From: DASWFI01 sp036394315
Lineage (GTDB): Bacteria > Patescibacteriota > Doudnabacteria > UBA920 > O2-02-FULL-48-8
Direction: 5' to 3'
Length of the DNA: 6,970 nt
NCBI GenBank assembly: GCA_036394315.1
Contig: DASWFI010000081.1
Span: forward strand, 1-6,970
Of this stretch, positions 5,608 through 6,970 are shown piece by piece. The notes under the pieces were generated by a model. That model did not search any database, was not told the DNA's origin, and saw only the letters and a list, made by a program, of their open reading frames with translations. Both the position numbers and the translations under genes were made by a program. The stretch's first letter is position 1, and every line of letters starts with the position of its first letter.

Positions 5608-6762
5608 TTAATTTACTGGAGCTGGATTCGAAACTTCGGTTAGGGTATATTTGTCCTTGCCCACTTTCTGGAAATTTTTGCGGTTGCTCAAACCCACCAA
5701 AATTGTATTTCGTTTTACCTGGCGCTTTTTGAGGACTTCGTTGATGATTTCATCCCGTGACAGCGGTCGGCCGAAAGATTTCATAATTTCTTTAATCACA
5801 TCGGCAACCACACCTTTTTTGTAACCCCATTCGGAGAGTGCGTAAATGCCCCGGCCAATCAGCACAAATCTATTGTCCTTGATCAGTTCGTTATGCACCG
5901 TTTCCTGATAAGCCACGCGATTGTCGAATTTATAATTATTGATCATTTTGGTAATTTCCGAATAGTGCTGCGGCTTGGTGTTATGCTTTAAAACCAGATA
6001 AGCCTTATCACCTACATCCCGAGGCCTGACCTCGTTCCAATTTTTAAGTCCGATTTCGTTGAACGGATTGATCTGGATAATCTTAGCCACGTTCAAATAA
6101 CTCTTAAGCACCCGTTCGGTGAGTTCCAATTCGTGTTCTTTGTAAAAAGATGTTTGTTTGAACTGATGGTAAAGATCGTCCTGGCTTATGACATGCTTGG
6201 TGCTTTCCAAAATCGTCATGAATTCAGAGATCACCTGCTGCAAGCGACTTAAATCAAAGCCGACCAGATACCAAGATATATAATATTCTGGCGTTTCGTG
6301 CAAATTTTTGAACTGCTGGCCCAAACTTAACAAAAATTTTACTGACTGCCGTTCTTTTTGATCAGTTTTCCCGACCTGCATCACTTGCATCAAAAATTCC
6401 TCACCCATAACACTGCCGTGTTCTTTGATAGTTTCGAAAATCAGCAGCTCGGCTTTTTCCAGATCCGGCAAATTTTGCTTTTTCAAAAAATTGAGCGAAT
6501 CTTTTTCGATCTGCCGCACCCGTTCGCGAGTTAGTGAGTGTTTTTTGCCAATGCTCTCAAGAGTTTCAATTTCCATGTCATCCAGGCCAAATCGTTTGCT
6601 TAAGATCTCACGATCTCGCTCTTTCAGCAACGCCAAAAGCACGGATACTAAATTATCAGGTTGAAACTCATTTAAATCGCTTTGAGTTTGCGAACCCATA
6701 ATCTTATCTAAAATATTAGAATTTATGGAACTTGTGGGATTTTTTGTATCGTTCTCTGCCAT
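5608..6762 (-). CDS. Sigma-70 region 4 / HARE-HTH transcription regulator with tandem winged helices, 384 aa
   Basis: Residues 46-96 are a sigma-70 region 4 helix-turn-helix: RDREILSKRFGLDD (49-62), then TLESIGKKHSLTRERVRQIE (67-86). It fits the sigma signature except that Ser70 replaces the usual acidic residue. Region 4 of sigma factors contacts the -35 element and the polymerase flap. There is no region 2 or 3, so this is not a full sigma factor. Residues about 253-314 (hKPxHYxEIT, then RFVLIGRGIYALSEWG) match the HARE-HTH domain, also found in the RNA polymerase delta subunit. A further winged helix is likely at 317-376, and two more can be argued for at about 104-168 and 172-244. It should bind DNA and/or RNA polymerase in the cytoplasm. 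It is first in the operon, 18 bp before the anchor gene, so it may regulate its own operon. No Shine-Dalgarno is seen. Confidence 0.85.
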   Translation of the reverse strand: MAENDTKNPTSSINSNILDKIMGSQTQSDLNEFQPDNLVSVLLALLKERDREILSKRFGLDDMEIETLESIGKKHSLTRERVRQIEKDSLNFLKKQNLPDLEKAELLIFETIKEHGSVMGEEFLMQVMQVGKTDQKERQSVKFLLSLGQQFKNLHETPEYYISWYLVGFDLSRLQQVISEFMTILESTKHVISQDDLYHQFKQTSFYKEHELELTERVLKSYLNVAKIIQINPFNEIGLKNWNEVRPRDVGDKAYLVLKHNTKPQHYSEITKMINNYKFDNRVAYQETVHNELIKDNRFVLIGRGIYALSEWGYKKGVVADVIKEIMKSFGRPLSRDEIINEVLKKRQVKRNTILVGLSNRKNFQKVGKDKYTLTEVSNPAPVN

Positions 6763-6788
6763 ATACGCTGGTCACGTAAAATTGAATG

Positions 6789-6822
6789 ATTATAGTATGG
6801 CACAAATTTTGATTTCTGTCAA
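6789..6822 (-). promoter_or_regulatory. Probable promoter of the regulator/ATPase operon
   Basis: On the minus strand a perfect TTGACA (6822-6817) and a perfect TATAAT (6794-6789) are present but 22 bp apart, too far for a standard promoter. With the same -35, CATACT gives 17 bp and TACTAT gives 19 bp, each a weaker -10. The TATAAT is 26 bases before the regulator ATG. A promoter here is likely; which -10 is used is unclear. Confidence 0.5.
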
Positions 6823-6854
6823 GAACTAAAATCGTAAGTTCAATGATCAAGTGC

Positions 6855-6892
6855 AACACCTAGAATATAGATAGCAATTAACGCTAGGTGTT
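6855..6892 (+). promoter_or_regulatory. 9-bp inverted repeat that could close the transposase start site
   Basis: AACACCTAG (6855-6863) and CTAGGTGTT (6884-6892) are exact reverse complements with a 20-base loop. The right arm contains AGGTG, the only SD-like bases, and touches the ATG at 6893. In a transcript reading in from outside, the hairpin would cover the start. A transcript begun from a -10 at 6861-6866 would lack the left arm and stay open. This is inference from layout. Confidence 0.5.
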
Positions 6893-6970
6893 ATGAAAAA
6901 ACAAATATATAGCCAATTAACCTTCTCTGAGCGGGAACAGATCCATTTCATGCTCTGGGACAAGCTTTCA
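6893..6970 (+). CDS. IS30-family transposase, N-terminal fragment
   Basis: The 26 visible codons include YSQLTFSEREQIHFMLWDKL (residues 6-25), which fits the first helix of the IS30 N-terminal helix-turn-helix (pattern xxLT-x-x-ER-x-x-I-x-x-L-x-x-x-x-S). In this family the domain binds the terminal repeats, and a DDE catalytic domain, here outside the window, follows. The ATG abuts the 9-bp inverted repeat. The gene is divergent from the regulator operon and 130 bp from it. The frame is intact as far as visible; whether the full gene is functional cannot be told. Confidence 0.85.
   Translation, partial: MKKQIYSQLTFSEREQIHFMLWDKLS

Larger units (their letters stand above)
6836..6970 (+). mobile_element. 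Left end of an IS30-family insertion sequence (continues past the window)
   Basis: The transposase start at 6893 identifies the element. IS30 family ends usually lie some tens of bases before the transposase ATG, which puts the left terminal repeat near 6836-6860, in the stretch around TTCAATGATCAAGTGCAACA. The exact boundary, the target duplication and the right end cannot be fixed from this window. A possible transposase promoter is TTCAAT (6839-6844) and TAGAAT (6861-6866), 16 bp apart, inside the presumed terminal repeat. Confidence 0.6.

Noticed and set aside
5608..6762. Complete alternative sigma factor
   Set aside because: Only region 4 is present; regions 2 and 3 are absent and the rest is winged-helix sequence.
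1..6970. tRNA, rRNA or CRISPR array
   Set aside because: No cloverleaf, conserved rRNA block or regularly spaced repeat was seen on either strand by eye.

Overview
The window looks like a piece of a Candidate Phyla Radiation (Patescibacteria) genome, probably Parcubacteria-like. Three things suggest this. A minus-strand cluster pairs a DUF8128-type membrane protein with a VirD4/HerA-like ATPase, an arrangement I associate with these bacteria. The cluster starts with a sigma-70 region 4 protein carrying several winged-helix domains. The native genes are AT-rich and have no visible Shine-Dalgarno (SD) sequence. This assignment rests on family recognition, not on a search.

Layout, left to right. 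Positions 1-63 (minus) are the first 21 codons of a gene leaving the window, possibly an integrase/transposase. Positions 64-214 hold a dyad and a near-consensus plus-strand promoter. Positions 215-724 (plus) encode a single-domain MaoC-like hotdog hydratase. It is far richer in G+C than the rest (about 55-60% in hand-counted lines, against about 33-43% in mnmA) and has a perfect AGGAGG, so it looks acquired. Positions 725-1100 have no firm gene, but hold a possible coupled pair of very small minus-strand ORFs, the second predicting a one-helix membrane protein. Positions 1101-2183 (minus) are mnmA (tRNA U34 2-thiolation) with its own promoter, placed so that the mRNA should be almost leaderless. 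A strong 13-bp hairpin terminator follows at 2268-2298.

Positions 2325-6762 (minus) form one probable operon, transcribed leftward. It runs sigma-region-4/HARE-HTH regulator (5608-6762), 18 bp gap, membrane-anchored DUF8128-like protein (4270-5589), 31 bp gap, soluble VirD4/TraG-like ATPase with a long proline-rich tail (2325-4238), then the terminator. The ATPase lacks the N-terminal membrane anchor usual in coupling proteins, and the upstream gene supplies a membrane helix. The two are therefore best read as a split coupling-protein module for moving DNA or protein across the envelope, with a dedicated regulator. No relaxase, VirB4, pilin or other secretion gene lies in the window.

The right end (about 6836-6970, plus) is the start of an IS30-family element. 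It shows the first 26 transposase codons and, just before the ATG, a perfect 9-bp inverted repeat that could fold over the start site. The element sits directly upstream of the operon promoter.

The best candidate for something little described is the regulator plus split-ATPase operon. The foreign-looking hotdog gene and the micro-ORF pair beside it come second.
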